Position numbers and translations under genes: made by a program. A stretch of 64,000 bases of DNA, from the NCBI GenBank assembly GCA_023376005.1, contig CM042152.1:72059411-72123410 (forward strand), read 5' to 3'. How positions within the stretch are numbered: position 1 is the first letter of the stretch; every line of letters begins with the position of its first letter. Below the pieces are notes generated by a model that was not told the origin of the DNA, did no database searches, and worked only from the letters and a program-made list of their open reading frames with translations. The DNA comes from Doryteuthis pealeii. Taxonomy: Eukaryota; Mollusca; Cephalopoda; Myopsida; Loliginidae. Positions 54,119 through 63,985 of the stretch are shown here, in pieces.

Positions 54119-54477
54119 CCGTGTTTCCTCGAAAATAAGACAGAGCTTATATTAATTTTCACTATAAAACACTATGGCTTATTTTCGGAGGATGTCTTAT
54201 TCTTTAAACATCGAAAAACGACACTACGAAGTAAAAAATTGTTAAATTTCTAAATAAACAGAAAGTACGAAAAACGATCTACATTTATTACCATTAACAT
54301 GTTATTCTATTCAAAAACTCATTAACGATAATTCATAAAAAAAATGATATCATCATCCTCTGCAAGTTCTGCTGCTCTTAACTAGGGCTTATTTTAAGAT
54401 GGGGGCTTATATTAATATCATCCTCAAAATGAAAAAGGTCTTATTTTTAGGTAGATCTTACTTTCGGGGAAACACGG
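54119..54477. mobile_element. 359 bp MITE with TA target-site duplication
   Basis: The left end CCGTGTTTCCTCGAAAATAA and the right end (read in reverse) CCGTGTTTCCCCGAAAGTAA are terminal inverted repeats with about 20 of 23 positions matching. TA flanks each side (54,117-54,118 and 54,478-54,479). Subterminal copies of GGCTTATTTT are spread through the element. TA duplication fits the Tc1/mariner superfamily. No transposase is encoded. Confidence 0.8.
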
Positions 54478-54494
54478 TATTACTAATATCAATA

Positions 54495-54498
54495 ATTT

Positions 54499-54529
<31 letters not shown>

Positions 54530-54640
54530 CATAATATTTTTTCTGATTTGTAGCATGTCCCTTTTCTTCCCTGTCTTTCTTCACAATACAAACGTAATGG
54601 TCCATTATTTAGCTGAGGTCACGGCACCCATACACCTACT
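54495..54640 (+). repeat. Module G fragment with (TTTC)n
   Basis: A TTTC run at 54,501-54,529, then AATGGTCCATTATTTAGCTG and AGGTCACGGCACCCATACAC, parallel to 44,960-45,010. It shows that module G is dispersed outside the palindrome unit. Confidence 0.6.
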
Positions 54641-54687
54641 CAAACCCCTCCACTACCAACTTTCAAACTACAAAGCTTCTCCTGATC

Positions 54688-54756
54688 TCTCGCTCTCTCT
54701 CTCTTCTCTCTTCTCTGTCTCTGTCTCTGTCTCTGTGTGTGTGTGTGTGTGTGTGA
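54688..54756. repeat. (CT)n / (GT)n microsatellite
   Basis: CT words, then CTGT, then a GT run. Confidence 0.9.
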
Positions 54757-54984
54757 CACACGTAGGTATGCATTAATATATTAATATGTAGATTCTGTAT
54801 AAAGTTCTTCATAAATAACTTTTTGTCTGAATGAACCTTTTTTTTCTTTTCTTAAGAAGCCAGGACCATTCATCAAAGAAATTATTTTGAAAACATTTAT
54901 TTAATTAATATAGAAAATACGAGAAAATAATGGACATTGAAAATAGCACTCAGACTTCTAAGGTTTATTTATACAATACTGATA

Positions 54985-55148
54985 TTGAAGAAGAAGAAGA
55001 GCGTCGAAGAAGAAGAAAAAGAAGAAGAGCATCGAAGAAGAAGGAGAAGAAGAAGAAGAAGAAGAAGAAGAAGAAGAAGAGAAGAGAAGAAGAGAAGAAG
55101 AAGAAGAAGAAGAAGAAGAAGAAGAAGAAGAAGAAGAAGAAGAAGAAA
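54985..55148. repeat. (GAA)n microsatellite
   Basis: About 160 bp of GAA/AGA with GAGCGTCGAAG and GAGCATCGAAG interruptions near the start. ORFs across it are repeat translations. Confidence 0.95.
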
Positions 55149-55559
55149 ATGAGCTTATTGTTCGTGCACCTGTGTAAGACGATAGTTCACCTATCTTTGT
55201 TTTGTAATTGGCAAGACTTTGCGATTGTCACAAGTAAGAATCTATTATCCATTGTTTTTCGGCAGAGTTCTTTAAACAATGTTGTTTTTTGTCTTCTTGT
55301 TAAAGCAATGGCACGGCGTAGCGGTCAGAGTTAATAGCGAGATATAATGAGAGGCAAGCAGACAATATATCAAGGCTGCAGGTTGAAATGGTGGGAAATA
55401 GAAGGGGAACATTTTCACATGTTTGCTAGACTGGCCATTTTACACCCAATTACTCATATAATTTGGGGTTCAGGAAAGAAAACCTCTACCTTTTTTTTCA
55501 ATTTTCATAAGATCAGTTTTTCTAATATGCTTTATTATTTTCACTTCTTTTGATTTTTT
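55149..55559. other. Unassigned stretch
   Basis: It has mixed base composition with no recognised repeat or domain. A 134-codon ORF enters it from the GAA tract, but only the last 60 codons are non-repetitive and they show nothing recognisable. Confidence 0.4.
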
Positions 55560-55923
55560 CACTTTTATTGGAGACTGAGTGGCAGCAAGTCTCATCAGGT
55601 CTCCAGGACTTTTCTGAGTATTCTAGCCGATTGCATTAGTGGTCTCAATTCTTCCTCTGATTTCTAGATCCTCCAGTCTCTTTTCCAAGTTTATTGGTAC
55701 CATTCCAAGTGCACCAAATACAATCGGTATCACTTTCACTCTCATATTCCACAGCTTTTTCAATTCTCTGACAAGGTCCATATATTTATCCATCTTTTCA
55801 TTTTCCTTCAGCTTCACCCTATGATCTGCTGGAACCGCAAAGTCCACCAGTTGACACGTTCTCTTTTTTTTTTGTTAATCAACACTAGGTCTGGCTGGGA
55901 TAGGGTGATCCGTCTTTATCTCA

Positions 55924-55924
<1 letters not shown>
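55560..55924 (-). pseudogene. Non-LTR retrotransposon fragment 4
   Basis: The minus-strand frame 55,623-55,847 reads MDFAVPADHRVKLKENEK, then LWNMRVKVIPIVFGALGM and LEDLEIRGRIETTNAIG, after the endonuclease D of the VDF motif. Upstream the PD part is frameshifted (GSPYPSQTRPSVD). It is 5' truncated at a (TTA)n tract (55,925-55,958), the reverse of the usual junction. Confidence 0.75.

Positions 55925-55958
<34 letters not shown>
55925..55958. repeat. (TTA)n microsatellite at a LINE edge
   Basis: About 34 bp of TTA, reverse of the TAA seen next to the plus-strand LINE copies. Confidence 0.95.
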
Positions 55959-55959
<1 letters not shown>

Positions 55960-56465
55960 GCTTGTTCCTTAATCTTCCGACCGTTATCATCTTGCAACAC
56001 CCCCTGCTTAAAAATGATACCGTCCAATTGCCCAAGATGAACTGCAAAGGTGTAAATTCTGATTATCTGGTGTTGCTTATCTACCGAAATCTTATTTCTT
56101 ATGTGTGTCGTCACTTCAGCTAAATAATGGACTATTCCGTTTTTATTGTATAGAAAGAAAGGTAAGAAAAGAGACATGCTACGCACAAAAAATATAAGAA
56201 AGAAAGAAAGAAAGAAAGACAGTAGGCGAAAAGGAGAAGGAGAGCGGACGAGTACGCGGTAGCGATAACGCTAACATGTTTCAATTGAACATAATGAAAA
56301 AAATGAAAAGAAGGAAAGAGAGAAAAAATGAGAAAGAGTTCAATCAAGATTATTATACTTTTTACATATTGAACTCTTTCGCAATAGCTCTTTAGTAAAC
56401 AATATCAAACGTTGTTATGGTTAAATTATCATATTGCGGCATATCCACAGGTCTTGCTAGTTATT
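55960..56465 (-). repeat. Module G, diverged full copy
   Basis: It runs from CCTTAATCTTCCGACCGTTA through CAGCTAAATAATGGACTATT, a GAAAGAAA run, TGAACATAATGAAAAAAATG and TCAATCAAGATTATTATACT to GCGGCATATCCACAGGTC. That is the whole of 44,630-45,140 in reverse. It lies between two LINE fragments. Confidence 0.65.
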
Positions 56466-56474
56466 ATGAAAGTT

Positions 56475-56905
56475 TTTCATACCCACCTAAGTTGGTGGTT
56501 CACTGGAGGCTGAGTGACAGCAAGTTTTCTCAAGTCCCCAAGACTCAACTGAGTATTCTAGCTAATCTTAAAAGATTCTTCTTCGGATTTCCAATTCCTC
56601 CAGATTCTTTTCCAAACCTCTGGAAACCGTTCTAAGGGTCCCACTTATATTTGGTACGACCTCTACCTTCATGTTCCACAGTTTTTTCAGCTCGCAGGTC
56701 CAAGTATTTGTCTATCTTTTCACTTTCTTTCAACTTCACTCTGTGATCCACCGTGATGGCAAATCCATGAGATGACAAGTTTTCTTTTTCTTGTTAATTA
56801 ACACTAGGTCTGGTCTCCTACCCGGGATAAGGTGACCAGTCTGTGTATCAAAGTCCCAAAAGATTGTATGCGTCTCATTCTCCAGGACCATTGGGGAAAA
56901 TTGAA
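56475..56905 (-). pseudogene. Non-LTR retrotransposon fragment 5, diverged
   Basis: The reverse complement follows the same 3' half (LLRS..RILR, an equivalent of GTVP, and the RTCQLVDF region near 56,750-56,800) but is more diverged. It is bounded by an ATT run at 56,908-56,922. Confidence 0.65.
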
Positions 56906-56929
56906 TTATTATTATTATTATTCACTCCT

Positions 56930-57588
56930 TTTAAATTTTCACACCAGTGTTAGCTGATGGTATTTCACTGGAGTCTGAGTGACAGCAAGTCTCCTCAGGT
57001 CTCCAGGACTCTTCTGAGTATTCTGGCAGATTGCAGCAGTGCAGTGTTTTGAATGGTTTCAATCCTTCCTCTGATATCCAAACTTTCTAAACCTTTTCTA
57101 ATCCTTTTGGAACTGTTCCAAGTGCACCAACTACAATTGGTATCACTTTCACTTTCATGTTCCATAACTTTTTCAGTTCTCTGGCAAGGTCCAGATATTT
57201 GTCCATTTTTTCATTTTCCTTTAGCTTCACCCTGTGATCTGCTGGCACTGCAAAATCCACCAGTTGACAAGTTCTTTCTTTTTTGTTTATCAACACTAGG
57301 TCTGATCTTCTTGCTGGGATAAGGTGATCCGTTTTTATTTCAAAGTCCCAGAGAATTTTATGCGTTTCGTTCTCAAGAACAGATTCTGATTTATGCATAT
57401 ACCATTTTTTTGTGTGGTCAAAATTTAATTTTTTGCATAATTCCCAGTGGATCACCTTCCCAACCCAGTCGTGTCTAGTTTTGTATTCTCGTTGTGCTAG
57501 TTTGCTACATTCGCAGAGTATATAGTTTACAGTCACATCTCTATTACCACAAAGTCTACATTTACTATTTTGTTGGGTCTTATCAATT

Positions 57589-57592
<4 letters not shown>
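56930..57592 (-). pseudogene. Non-LTR retrotransposon fragment 6, zinc knuckle plus endonuclease
   Basis: This is the best-preserved endonuclease region (minus-strand frame 57,087-57,536, 149 codons). Upstream residues KIDKTQQNSKCRLCG give the start of the zinc knuckle. The first Cys pair is present (57,549-57,560) but the His is replaced (VNYILCEC, N for H). RRSDLVLINKKERTCQLVDF has S in place of the P of the PD motif. Those two changes, at positions normally conserved, argue that it is dead. It lies between ATT runs on both sides (56,908-56,922 and 57,597-57,631). Confidence 0.8.

Positions 57593-57596
<4 letters not shown>

Positions 57597-57631
<35 letters not shown>
57597..57631. repeat. 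(ATT)n microsatellite between LINE fragments
   Basis: About 33 bp, separating the 5' truncation point of fragment 6 from the 3' end of fragment 7. Confidence 0.95.
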
Positions 57632-57965
57632 GTTCTTCACACCACCGTTAGCCAATGGTCTTTCACTGGAATTTGAGTGACAACAAGTGTCATCAGGTCT
57701 CCAGGACTCTCCTGAGTATCTCAGCTGATTTCAACAATGCTGGTGTCTAGATGGTCTCAATTCTTTATCTGATTATTTCATTCCTTGAAAGTTTTTTTTT
57801 ACACGAGCCTGAACTGGTGGTCTTTCACTGGAGGCTGGGTGACAGTAAGTCTCCTCATGTCTTCAGGACTCTTCTGAGTATTCTAGCCAATCTTAACAAT
57901 GTTAATTTTCTGGATGGTTTCGATTCTTCCTCTGAATTCCAATTCATCCAGTCTGTTTTCTAAAA
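57632..57965 (-). pseudogene. Non-LTR retrotransposon fragments 7 and 8, 3' ends only
   Basis: 57,632-57,780 and 57,795-57,965 each contain the family 3' end (CACTGGAATTTGAGTGACAA or CACTGGAGGCTGGGTGACAG, TCTCCAGGACTCTCCTGAGT) in the same minus orientation, one behind the other. They are two separate, very short truncated copies. Confidence 0.7.
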
Positions 57966-58284
57966 CCGAAGTCTACACGCTACTTATTCCATAGGTGTTT
58001 CAGTGCTTGGATCCTATTGGTATAAAAAGTCATCAAGAGCATATTTGACGTCATAAAATGAACTTTTCAGCCTTTTTTCTGTCCGACCTTGTATTTCACA
58101 CGAGGGTGGGCTGAAATATGTCCATTATGAGAGCTCAATGTGTAATGATTGGTAAATTATATTATAAGCAATATATTTGATAAAGAAAAAGCAACATTTA
58201 TAATTCTTTTCAACCAATATCTCGTATTTGAGAGTAACGGTTTCTTCAGACAGTTACATGAGCAAGAAATGTAGAAGATTACCC

Positions 58285-58289
<5 letters not shown>
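57966..58289. other. Unassigned stretch
   Basis: Nothing recognised. The word TATGAGAGCTCAATGTGTAA near 58,127 resembles TATGAGAGCTCAATGCTTAA at 46,129, hinting at one more dispersed family. Confidence 0.45.

Positions 58290-58362
<73 letters not shown>
58290..58362. repeat. (AT)n / (GT)n microsatellite
   Basis: About 50 bp AT and 22 bp GT. Confidence 0.95.
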
Positions 58363-58363
<1 letters not shown>

Positions 58364-58520
58364 GATTGAAAATAGCATAGGCGAGAAACTGTCAGTTATC
58401 AAGCGGCGTTGACTCCATGTCTTCGCTACCGTAACTTAGATATACATACGCTATCAGTTATATTGAGCGCTCTTTACTAATGAATATAGCAAACTATATT
58501 ATCAAAATTAATATCAATAT
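58363..58520 (+). repeat. Dispersed element F, copy 1
   Basis: GGCGAGAAACTGTCAGTTAT, CAAGCGGCGTTGACTCCATG, CTTCGCTACCGTAACTTAGA and ATAGCAAACTATATTATCAA align with 60,840-60,970. It begins after, and is followed by, AT/GT microsatellites, as in copy 2. Confidence 0.6.
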
Positions 58521-58553
58521 CAATCTCTTTCTATATCTATCTATCTCTATCTC

Positions 58554-58557
<4 letters not shown>

Positions 58558-58620
<63 letters not shown>
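58558..58620. repeat. (TA)n microsatellite
   Basis: About 62 bp of alternating TA. Confidence 0.95.
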
Positions 58621-58624
<4 letters not shown>

Positions 58625-59099
58625 GGCAAAGTTTGCTTGAGTTGTTACAACGTTGCTATTTCTCAACGGATCATTACCAAATTTGGCAGTGATGTCAATC
58701 TCTGAATAATGTATGAACAAGATAAATCCCAAACCGAGGCTCACTCGGGGCTGCTCAGAGGCCATATTTCTGGAGTATTGGTATGTTTTTTTAATACAGG
58801 GATAAATTTTTTCCACAAACCTTTTATAGAAACGTTATACTCCTTCCACACAAATGAGGAATCAGGGGAGTTAAAATCCTACTTAGGACCTCTCTTTAAT
58901 GCTCCCTAGTGGCCAAAGTAAGAACTAGGTCTACTGTACACATGGTCATCATTTTCTATGATATATGATCACAGAACATATTATAAGATGTCGAAAAAGA
59001 CAAAACTAAACAAAAAAACCAGAACACACCCCAAAAATGAAGTACATAAAAAACTTGTTATAAGATAGGTCATCGAAGTCTATTTCAGCTTATTCACAT
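58621..59099. other. Unassigned stretch
   Basis: Mixed-composition DNA. No family or domain is recognised. Confidence 0.45.
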
Positions 59100-59123
59100 C
59101 TATCTATCTATCTATCACTCTTG

Positions 59124-59177
<54 letters not shown>

Positions 59178-59271
59178 CAGCTTGTTCAGCTATATATATA
59201 TCTCATCTCCTCTCTCTCTCTCTCTCTCTCTCTCTTCTATCTATCTATCTATTCAGCTATATATCTATCTA

Positions 59272-59332
<61 letters not shown>

Positions 59333-59405
59333 ATATCAGCTTGTTCAGCTTATTATCTCTATATCTCAGCTATCTATCTATCTATCTATCTATCTCAGCT
59401 TGTTC

Positions 59406-59496
<91 letters not shown>

Positions 59497-59515
59497 CTTG
59501 TTCATATCTATCTAG
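59100..59515. repeat. Compound (CT)n / (CTAT)n / (TA)n array with repeated CAGCTTGTTCAG
   Basis: Four CT or TATC blocks are separated by copies of CTCAGCTTGTTCAGCT (59,175, 59,335, 59,395 and a shortened form near 59,495). It is a higher-order repeat of about 60-160 bp built on microsatellites. Confidence 0.9.
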
Positions 59516-60555
59516 CACTAAAATTCTCATTTTGTTTGGATATATGTAACAAAAAATAATACAGTTTTTCAACAAAATTAAGAATCGTTTGTAATGAACG
59601 TATTCAATTTTTTTTTCGAATACTCTCATGACATCAAAATATTTTGGAAGAAAAAAAAAAGGATGTTATGATAACCAAATAAATCTGTCACTTCTTTTCG
59701 TTTAATTTTCACTTGAAAATAATATTTCTTGATGCAGCTTCATGACATCGCTCCTCAATATTGCCCTGTTGATGGTTAATATATTTGATAAATGTAATAA
59801 ACAAAACACAAAACGGACGAACGTAGGCAGAAATATTTATTTGTTCATAAATAATTACATCCTCTGAATATTTGTTTTTTCCTTAAAAAAAAATGAATGA
59901 ACTGTTGTGGGGTCTGCATTACGATAGGCATCATTTTTTTAATCATCTAAATTCTTGATATTACCCTAAGCCTAATCTTTATCTGCTTATTAAATAGAAG
60001 CATCAATATAATCACGAACTATTTTATAATGGGAATCCAAATGGTTCATAGGTTGTCTAATTAACATTAAAGGTGTCAGATAATTTTTTTGTCTTTAATA
60101 CTTTTTACTAATCATCTGTCATCGCACAAAACTACAAAGGTTTAACTCAAGCAGGTTTCCAAAATATCCAAAGCTTTCTTCTCGAGGGCTTTCAACTATC
60201 AATGTTCATTTTTTAACAGAGAAGTAGGAATAAAACAACGAGTATTTTAGGTAAAGAAAAAAAGGTTTATTTATGAGACAAGATTTAAATGGAACGGGTA
60301 ATCAGTAATTGGCAGTTTGCTTTCAGAGGTCCGTGTGCTCTCGCTCGTTTTCTCGTCCGTTTTATAGAAAACAGACGGTTCCATTGTCCTCTTTTAGGTA
60401 CTATATGACAATTTTCAAGCGTAAGATTGCTAAGGATTTAAAAAAAAATTCAGAGATGTATTTTTTTTTTCTTTACTGCATTTTTTACGTTATAAATTGA
60501 AATGCATATTTTTCACGTGTATATGAATTGTTTTTCCAACACATGTAAGCAGTTA
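59516..60555. other. 1.04 kb AT-rich stretch, low repeat content
   Basis: This is one of the longest stretches of the right contig with no recognised mobile element. I see no ORF above about 65 codons with any domain. Confidence 0.5.
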
Positions 60556-60557
60556 GA

Positions 60558-60966
<409 letters not shown>

Positions 60967-61007
<41 letters not shown>

Positions 61008-61008
61008 C

Positions 61009-61053
<45 letters not shown>

Positions 61054-61075
61054 AGCATTTTATATATATATATAT

Positions 61076-61106
<31 letters not shown>

Positions 61107-61110
61107 CTTG
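60967..61110. repeat. (AT)n arrays separated by GAGCATT words
   Basis: Three AT runs are separated by TAGAGCATTATA and TTTGAGCATTTTATA. Confidence 0.92.
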
Positions 61111-61500
61111 TTACTTGATCAGATATTGATGCCAAAACAAAGATTTTTTATTTTATTATTGTCCTCTTTTATATTTTGAAATTGTCTAATGAAATGAATA
61201 AGAAGAGTCTGTTATCAAGTGCTATCTTTCTTTATTGGCTTTTGGTGTCCATCAGTGAATAGAAACATACGTTACTCTCAGTTCATCGGTGTCAGCCTCT
61301 GGTAGTCTACACACTGATGATGAGAAAAGCGGCAGGATGTGCCGCGGCAAAAGAGAAAGGAACGTATCATATTCTTCGTAAGTAGGGGATTTCCCTAAGA
61401 GAAACAAAGAACTTACTGTGGATGGCATGCAGATGATAGCGATAAGAGAGATAGATGGATAGACAGGCAAACATCAAATCGGAAACTTGACAGGGTGTCT
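61111..61500. other. Unassigned stretch, non-repetitive
   Basis: 61,260-61,450 is non-repetitive with ordinary composition. Open frames occur on both strands (72 codons on minus) but no domain is recognised, and I would not call an exon from sequence alone. Confidence 0.4.
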
Positions 61501-61576
61501 ATTAAGATTTTGGTAGTCAGAGGAGATGTCTTGGAGCCATTAAGATTTTGGTAGTCAGAGGAGATGTCTTGGAGCC
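61501..61576. repeat. Perfect 38 bp tandem duplication
   Basis: ATTAAGATTTTGGTAGTCAG through ...GTCTTGGAGCC occurs twice without change, followed by the first seven bases of a third copy. It is either very recent or an assembly/read duplication. Confidence 0.85.
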
Positions 61577-61659
61577 ATTAAGAACCGTATTATTTGGTAA
61601 AGTCTGCAAGTTCCAAAATAAGGAATAAAAGAGAACAGTACTCAGACCCCGTATTAAAA

Positions 61660-61880
61660 CGGTCCTGTCGGCAGGGACTAGAATACGCTGATTGCTTTCC
61701 TTGCAGAGGAATAAATAAATAAAAAACCCAAAGGCACTAAGCTGCATCTGGTGGGAAGGCTCCTGTCTCGGAGCTCAGGGGAGTGTGGAGTATTTCTTCG
61801 TTGCCATTACTCCCGTGTTAAATCTAACCTGAAGTGGAAGTAACTGATAGGATCATGATCTATAAGTCATATAGGTATTT
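61660..61880 (+). mobile_element. Diverged retroposon D-like copy
   Basis: GACTAGAATACGCTGATTGC, AAGCTGCATCTGGTGGGAAG, TGGAGTATTTCTTCGTTGCC, ATTACTCCCGTGTTAAATCT and AAGTAACTGATAGGATCATG follow the order of D in the plus orientation with heavy divergence. It lacks a clear tail. Confidence 0.45.
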
Positions 61881-62514
61881 TCGAAATTATTAGCATTAGA
61901 TAAGAATACTTGAAACTATATAATTGTGTGCAAATTATTTGCATCAGTAATAGATACTTGAAACTATAATTGTTTACAAAGGATTATTATAATTAGTTAG
62001 TGGAAACCATATAAATGCTTGAAACAGCCTCATCCAGGATTTGAACTCAGTTCGCTGAGTCCATTTCCTATGACGATAACCATTACACAACATACCCCCA
62101 TTAATATAAGTATAATTTAATCAACATTAGAATGTTATGATTATAGAAATTTTGTAAAGAAAAAAGTCGTAATCTGAAATCAAATCAAATTATTTCATGA
62201 CTTAATAAATCATTAACCTATCATACTAGTTTCCCTGTGATATTTCTTGGAACAGTGGCAATTATTTAACTGGCAATGCTCATATCCTATCTCTGTTGAG
62301 TTACGTTGTATTAGCAACAGGGAATAATTTCCTGAGCTATTGAGATAGAAACGTTAAAGCATTTGCCAAGAGTATTAGTGCGTAGTGGACACAAAGACTT
62401 CATCTGGAATTTGAACTCTGTTTGTTAATTTCATTTGTCATGTTGTTAAAAGTTAAGTTAGATATGCACATCCGGTTAAAATTGCACTGTAATTAATAGT
62501 TTTTTTTTAATATA
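61881..62514. other. AT-rich stretch with SINE C head remnants (-)
   Basis: 62,020-62,095 is a minus-strand SINE C head (GGATTTGAACTCAGTTCGCT, GACGATAACCATTACACAAC). 62,350-62,440 is a second scrap (AGTATTAGTGCGTAGTGG, GGAATTTGAACTCTG). Nothing else is recognised. Confidence 0.5.
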
Positions 62515-62590
62515 TTAATAGTTAATAGTTAATAGTTAAATAGTTAATAGTTAAATAGTTAAATAGTTAAATAGTTAATTAATAGTTTTC
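62515..62590. repeat. Tandem repeat of about 9-10 bp, eight units
   Basis: TTAATAGTTAATAGTTAAATAG variants, unit TAGTTAA(A)TA. Unit length alternates. Confidence 0.85.
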
Positions 62591-62672
62591 CTTAAAAATG
62601 TTTGATCTAACATTTGAATGGAAGATAAAAGCAGCCGTTAATTTGCAAACATTTTAACATGAATGATATTCT

Positions 62673-62674
<2 letters not shown>

Positions 62675-62737
<63 letters not shown>

Positions 62738-62905
62738 TACACACACATACACACACACACACACACATACACACATACACACACACACACATACACAACA
62801 CACACACATACACACACACACACATACACACACACACACATACACACATACACACACACACACATACACACACACACACATACACACAACACACACATAC
62901 ACACA
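62675..62905. repeat. (CA)n array with regular CATACA interruptions
   Basis: About 230 bp of CA with ACATAC interruptions at irregular spacing. The ORFs on both strands (T/H- or C/V-rich) are repeat translations. Confidence 0.97.
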
Positions 62906-62927
62906 TATATATATATGCATATAGATT

Positions 62928-62958
<31 letters not shown>

Positions 62959-62970
62959 TATTATTATTAT
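62906..62970. repeat. (AT)n and (TTA)n runs
   Basis: AT runs then a short TTA run, leading into the inverted repeat below. Confidence 0.9.
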
Positions 62971-63411
62971 TATTTATATTTTTGCTTGAAGGCAATTACA
63001 ATGCGTATATCCTATAAAATTCGATAATTATAGAAAATAACCATGACAAGTGAATTTGGAAAACGATTATGCGATGCTAGAACATCGTACAGTCTGTTTC
63101 AACTTTACCTCATATGGTAGAGGCGTGCTATTATCATTGACGGGTTAATTTCGCAGGGATTGTACGATGCGGACCGTTGGCCGAGCGGTAAAGTCACAGA
63201 CTTTGCCTGCTGGACTACCGGTTTCGATTTCTGTCGGAGGGAAATCGTTAGTATACATCGCTGATGAGACTTAATAAAGTTGAAACAGACTGTACGATGT
63301 TCTAGCATCGCATAATCGTTTGCCAAATTCACTTGTCATGGTTATTTTCTATAATTATCGAATTTTATACGATATACGCATTATAATTGCCTTCAAGCAA
63401 AATATAAATAA
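62971..63411. mobile_element. 137 bp inverted repeat enclosing a tRNA-like sequence
   Basis: Bases 62,971-63,107 are nearly the exact reverse complement of 63,275-63,411 (GCTTGAAGGCAATTA, TAGAAAATAACCATGACAAG, TGCGATGCTAGAACATCGTA, CAGTCTGTTTCAACTTTA), with only a few mismatches and one-base indels. The 167 bp between holds a tRNA-like sequence (63,171-63,240). Either a foldback transposon captured a tRNA-like SINE head, or a SINE inserted next to an inverted copy of its own 3' part. No duplicated target flanks are certain. Confidence 0.8.
63171..63240 (+). repeat. tRNA-Ser/Leu-like sequence, not a tRNA gene
   Basis: GTTGGCCGAGCGGTAAAGTC is a strong class II A-box, and CCGGTTTCGATTTCTG is a fair B-box 35 bp later. 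The outer acceptor stem cannot be closed convincingly and the T-stem is imperfect. It could still drive RNA polymerase III. Confidence 0.6.
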
Positions 63412-63459
63412 TAATATATACTTTATCAACAATGCTTCTAAAAACAAACATCCAAAAAT

Positions 63460-63462
<3 letters not shown>

Positions 63463-63499
<37 letters not shown>

Positions 63500-63500
63500 C
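63463..63500. repeat. (TA)n microsatellite
   Basis: About 34 bp of alternating TA. Confidence 0.95.
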
Positions 63501-63581
63501 ATGTGCATATACTTGTGGTCTGTATAAGGATAGATAGATAGCAAAAGGATAATGACCAGAGTGAAATAGATAATACCCGGG

Positions 63582-63639
<58 letters not shown>

Positions 63640-63742
63640 TAGATAGATAGAGAGAGATAGAGAGAGAAAGAGAGGCAAGGAGGGAGAGGGAGAGGGAGGG
63701 GGAAAAGTAAATAGATACTGATTAGGCTGAGATAAATAGACC

Positions 63743-63821
<79 letters not shown>

Positions 63822-63835
63822 GAGATTTATAAGAT
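63582..63835. repeat. (TA)n, (GA)n and (GATA)n arrays
   Basis: TA at 63,583-63,625, GA/GATA at 63,626-63,690, TA at 63,747-63,782 and GATA at 63,783-63,822. Confidence 0.95.
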
Positions 63836-63954
63836 AGATATATTGATAGAAATGAAAAAAGGCCCCACCCACAAAGTTAGCCGGTACAGGGATGAAGAGG
63901 GGATGAAACAGTTGAAGTGTGTACACACGAACATACACAAGCACACAGACGCAC

Positions 63955-63985
<31 letters not shown>

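Noticed and set aside
61252..61470. Open frame on the minus strand as part of a gene
   Set aside because: No domain recognised. A GTAAGT-like word on the other strand is not enough to call an exon.
63171..63240. Possible functional tRNA-Ser/Leu gene
   Set aside because: The A-box is good but the T-stem and acceptor stem do not pair properly, and it lies inside an inverted repeat.
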